Assembly: GCA_024278285.1 (NCBI GenBank)
Contig: JAJRTM010000342.1
Span: forward strand, 1 to 6,343
Length of the DNA stretch: 6,343 bases
Source of the DNA: Planctomycetota bacterium
GTDB taxonomy: Bacteria > Planctomycetota > Planctomycetia > Planctomycetales > Planctomycetaceae
Direction of reading: 5' to 3'
Every line of letters starts with the position of its first letter. Position 1 is the first letter of the stretch. Shown here one piece after another: positions 4,566-6,343 of the stretch. Both the position numbers and the translations under genes were made by a program. The notes under the pieces are model-generated. The model saw only the letters and a program-made list of their open reading frames with translations. It made no database searches and was not told the DNA's origin.

Positions 4566-6343
4566 TCACTCCGGTTTGAAACAGAGTATTTGACCGTTTT
4601 CCAGTGTCAGGTAGATATTTTTGTTTTGGTCGATGGCGGCTCCTCCTTTGACGGCGTTTGCGGGGAGGGGGATTTTCCAGGCATCTTTGCCATCTTTGAT
4701 GTTGATGGCGACCAAGAATGGTTCGTCCGGTTTTTCATCGGGATGCCCGGCTGCAAGCAATTGATCCCCTGAGACGATGTAGCTGGTGAAGCGGCGATTT
4801 TGCGTGTCGGTCCAGATATCTTTGACTTTTGGTTTTCCTCGCCGCCAGGTGGCTGCGAAACGCGAAGCTTCTTTCGGGGTACGTGGTTTGCCTTCTGGCT
4901 GCGGGGGTTGCAACGCGAGGTTGTTGAAGCTGGAGCCATCGTAACTGGCGTCCAGGCAAAGCGTGTTGCCGTCGGAGCAAGTGTATTCAATCGAAAGGTA
5001 CTTGCCGTATTTCGGGTAGAACGGATAAAACGCGGTGCGATATTGCGAGGTGACTTGCACCCGTGGTTCGTTCATACATTGCAAACTTTGTAGATCGTAA
5101 CGTGCTTTCTCGTAGACGCCGCCTCCCAGAAATTGTAGTTGTCCGTCAACAATCGCAAGATTCCCCTGCACGCTGATGCCGTTGTTCGATTCTTTGGAAA
5201 GCTGCCCGGAAGAATCGTTGTATGCTTTCATTTTTCCGGTGACGGCATCAAGCGCAACTACGTACGTCCCATCGTAATGCGTTATCCCCGCGGCTGCGTA
5301 AACGGTTTCATCTTCAACGGCAACACCTCCTGCGACAGGCCAGCCGGAAACGAGTTTCCCGAATACGAGAATGCGATTCGTCTTCGGAGCCACGCGGTAT
5401 TTCCACAGTAACTTTCCGGTTTTAGCAGCGAAAGCATAAACGCATCCATCGGAACAACCGACAAACAGACGATCTTTAGCGATTGAAGGGGAGTAGTTGA
5501 CCGCGCCTGCCGTGTACGATTTCCAAACCTGTTTGCCCTGGGTATTGAACGCGGTAACGACTCCATTGCGATCAGCCGCGAAGACCATGTTCCCGGCTGC
5601 GACTGGTGCGGTTGGCAGTTCCGATTTGCAGACATTGTTTTCCCAAGCCAGTTTTACTTTCGAGGGAAGTTCAATCTGCGTTTCATCATTGCGGGCGTTG
5701 GTCCCTCGATAAGTGGGCCAGTCGTTTTTCTTAATCGGCAGTGGTTCGACTTTGGTGATGTCTCCGTAAGTAATCAAACCATCGTGAAAGTTCGTTGGCG
5801 GATGATGTTCTTGATCACTCGCGGGAGCCAGGCAGATGTTTCCGTAAAGCGATAACTGACAGCCGCACATCCACGGTCCCCAGTAGAAGTGACCGTTGGA
5901 AATGAGCACGCCATCCTGACAGGGGGGCCGCATTGGATCGAGATGCGTGGCGTTGTCACCATCGGTCATCACGCGGACGGTTCCTCCGTTGGCGCGGTAG
6001 AAAATGCTGTCAATCGCTCCGGTGGCGCGAGTGCAAGCCCGACGTGAGGGGAAACCAGCCAGGACTTTGCCATCTTCGTAAGCAAGTTTAACGCCGGTTT
6101 CTCCTTTGACTTCCCGAATCAGCGGGCCGGCTGCGTAAATGGCATCGTCCCGCAGGACCAGTTGCACATTTCCGGTTTCGTAAGTCCATTGCAACTTGCC
6201 ATCAGTTGCAGAAGCGACCACCATTTTCAGACGCTGCGGCCCTGCGAAGAAAATTTGCTTCTCATTACATTTCAGATAGCAACTGGTCGAATAACCGGTT
6301 TTCCATAATTGAGCCTTATGATTTTTTCCAATCGCTTCGAGCA
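4566..6343 (-). CDS. PQQ-like beta-propeller repeat protein, 5' end beyond the window
   Basis: The minus-strand frame is open from the window edge (codon at 6339-6341) to TGA at 4566-4568, giving 591 visible residues. The internal ATG at 6222-6224 is not the start: the frame upstream still reads as propeller sequence (KAQLWKTGYSTSCYL, QIFFAGPQ). Repeats with the GxxxW-type blade signature occur as ATDGKLQW (visible residues 44-51), NTQGKQVWKS, KTGKLLWKY, DAVTGKMKAY and NIKDGKDAWKI. The protein ends in a closing strand, ENGQILCFKPE. A WPTYRGTNAR block begins at W208; such WP-x-[YF]-R-G blocks are common in planctomycete propeller proteins often labelled BamB-like or quinoprotein. C159, C161 and C170 fall in MCGCQLSLYGNICLAPA. 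No CxxCH heme motif is seen. These proteins are usually exported, but any signal peptide lies outside the window. PQQ binding and enzymatic activity cannot be claimed; a structural or scaffold propeller is equally likely. Confidence 0.88.
   Translation of the reverse strand, partial: LEAIGKNHKAQLWKTGYSTSCYLKCNEKQIFFAGPQRLKMVVASATDGKLQWTYETGNVQLVLRDDAIYAAGPLIREVKGETGVKLAYEDGKVLAGFPSRRACTRATGAIDSIFYRANGGTVRVMTDGDNATHLDPMRPPCQDGVLISNGHFYWGPWMCGCQLSLYGNICLAPASDQEHHPPTNFHDGLITYGDITKVEPLPIKKNDWPTYRGTNARNDETQIELPSKVKLAWENNVCKSELPTAPVAAGNMVFAADRNGVVTAFNTQGKQVWKSYTAGAVNYSPSIAKDRLFVGCSDGCVYAFAAKTGKLLWKYRVAPKTNRILVFGKLVSGWPVAGGVAVEDETVYAAAGITHYDGTYVVALDAVTGKMKAYNDSSGQLSKESNNGISVQGNLAIVDGQLQFLGGGVYEKARYDLQSLQCMNEPRVQVTSQYRTAFYPFYPKYGKYLSIEYTCSDGNTLCLDASYDGSSFNNLALQPPQPEGKPRTPKEASRFAATWRRGKPKVKDIWTDTQNRRFTSYIVSGDQLLAAGHPDEKPDEPFLVAINIKDGKDAWKIPLPANAVKGGAAIDQNKNIYLTLENGQILCFKPE

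Noticed and set aside
4566..6224. Propeller gene starting at the ATG at 6222-6224 as a complete 552-residue protein
   Set aside because: The frame stays open to the window edge, and the extra 39 residues read as propeller sequence, so the true start is outside.

Overview
The window looks like a chromosomal segment from a planctomycete. This is inferred from three things: a PQQ-type beta-propeller protein with a WPTYRGT-type motif, an SNF2-family ATPase next to a SWIM zinc-finger gene of the COG4279 type, and GTAG-headed inverted repeats between genes. Base composition looks close to balanced. No species can be named from the sequence alone.

Layout. Positions 1-344 are a leader region with no firm gene. 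It holds a possible 30-codon ORF (162-254) ending in tandem stops in the same frame as the next gene. Positions 345-3077 (+) encode a complete bacterial SNF2/RapA-like DNA-dependent ATPase; an alternative TTG start lies at 264. A likely intrinsic terminator follows at 3087-3116. A first REPIN-like inverted repeat occupies 3185-3335. A 13-bp palindrome and a good Shine-Dalgarno sequence precede a SWIM zinc-finger gene at 3402-4427 (+), whose last ~104 residues form a histone H1-like, lysine-rich tail. The convergent gap 4428-4565 is mostly a second, different REPIN-like element (4452-4554), whose two hairpin arms differ by compensated base pairs. Positions 4566-6343 (-) carry the C-terminal 591 residues of a PQQ-like beta-propeller protein that runs off the right edge.

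How the genes may work together. SNF2 ATPase and SWIM proteins are known partners in bacteria, fused or adjacent. Here they are co-oriented, but a terminator and a repeat separate them, so they are probably co-selected rather than strictly co-transcribed. The distinctive point is the SWIM protein's H1-like tail beside an SNF2 motor, which suggests a DNA-binding or nucleoid-remodelling pair. That function is inference. The propeller gene is on the opposite strand and appears unrelated.
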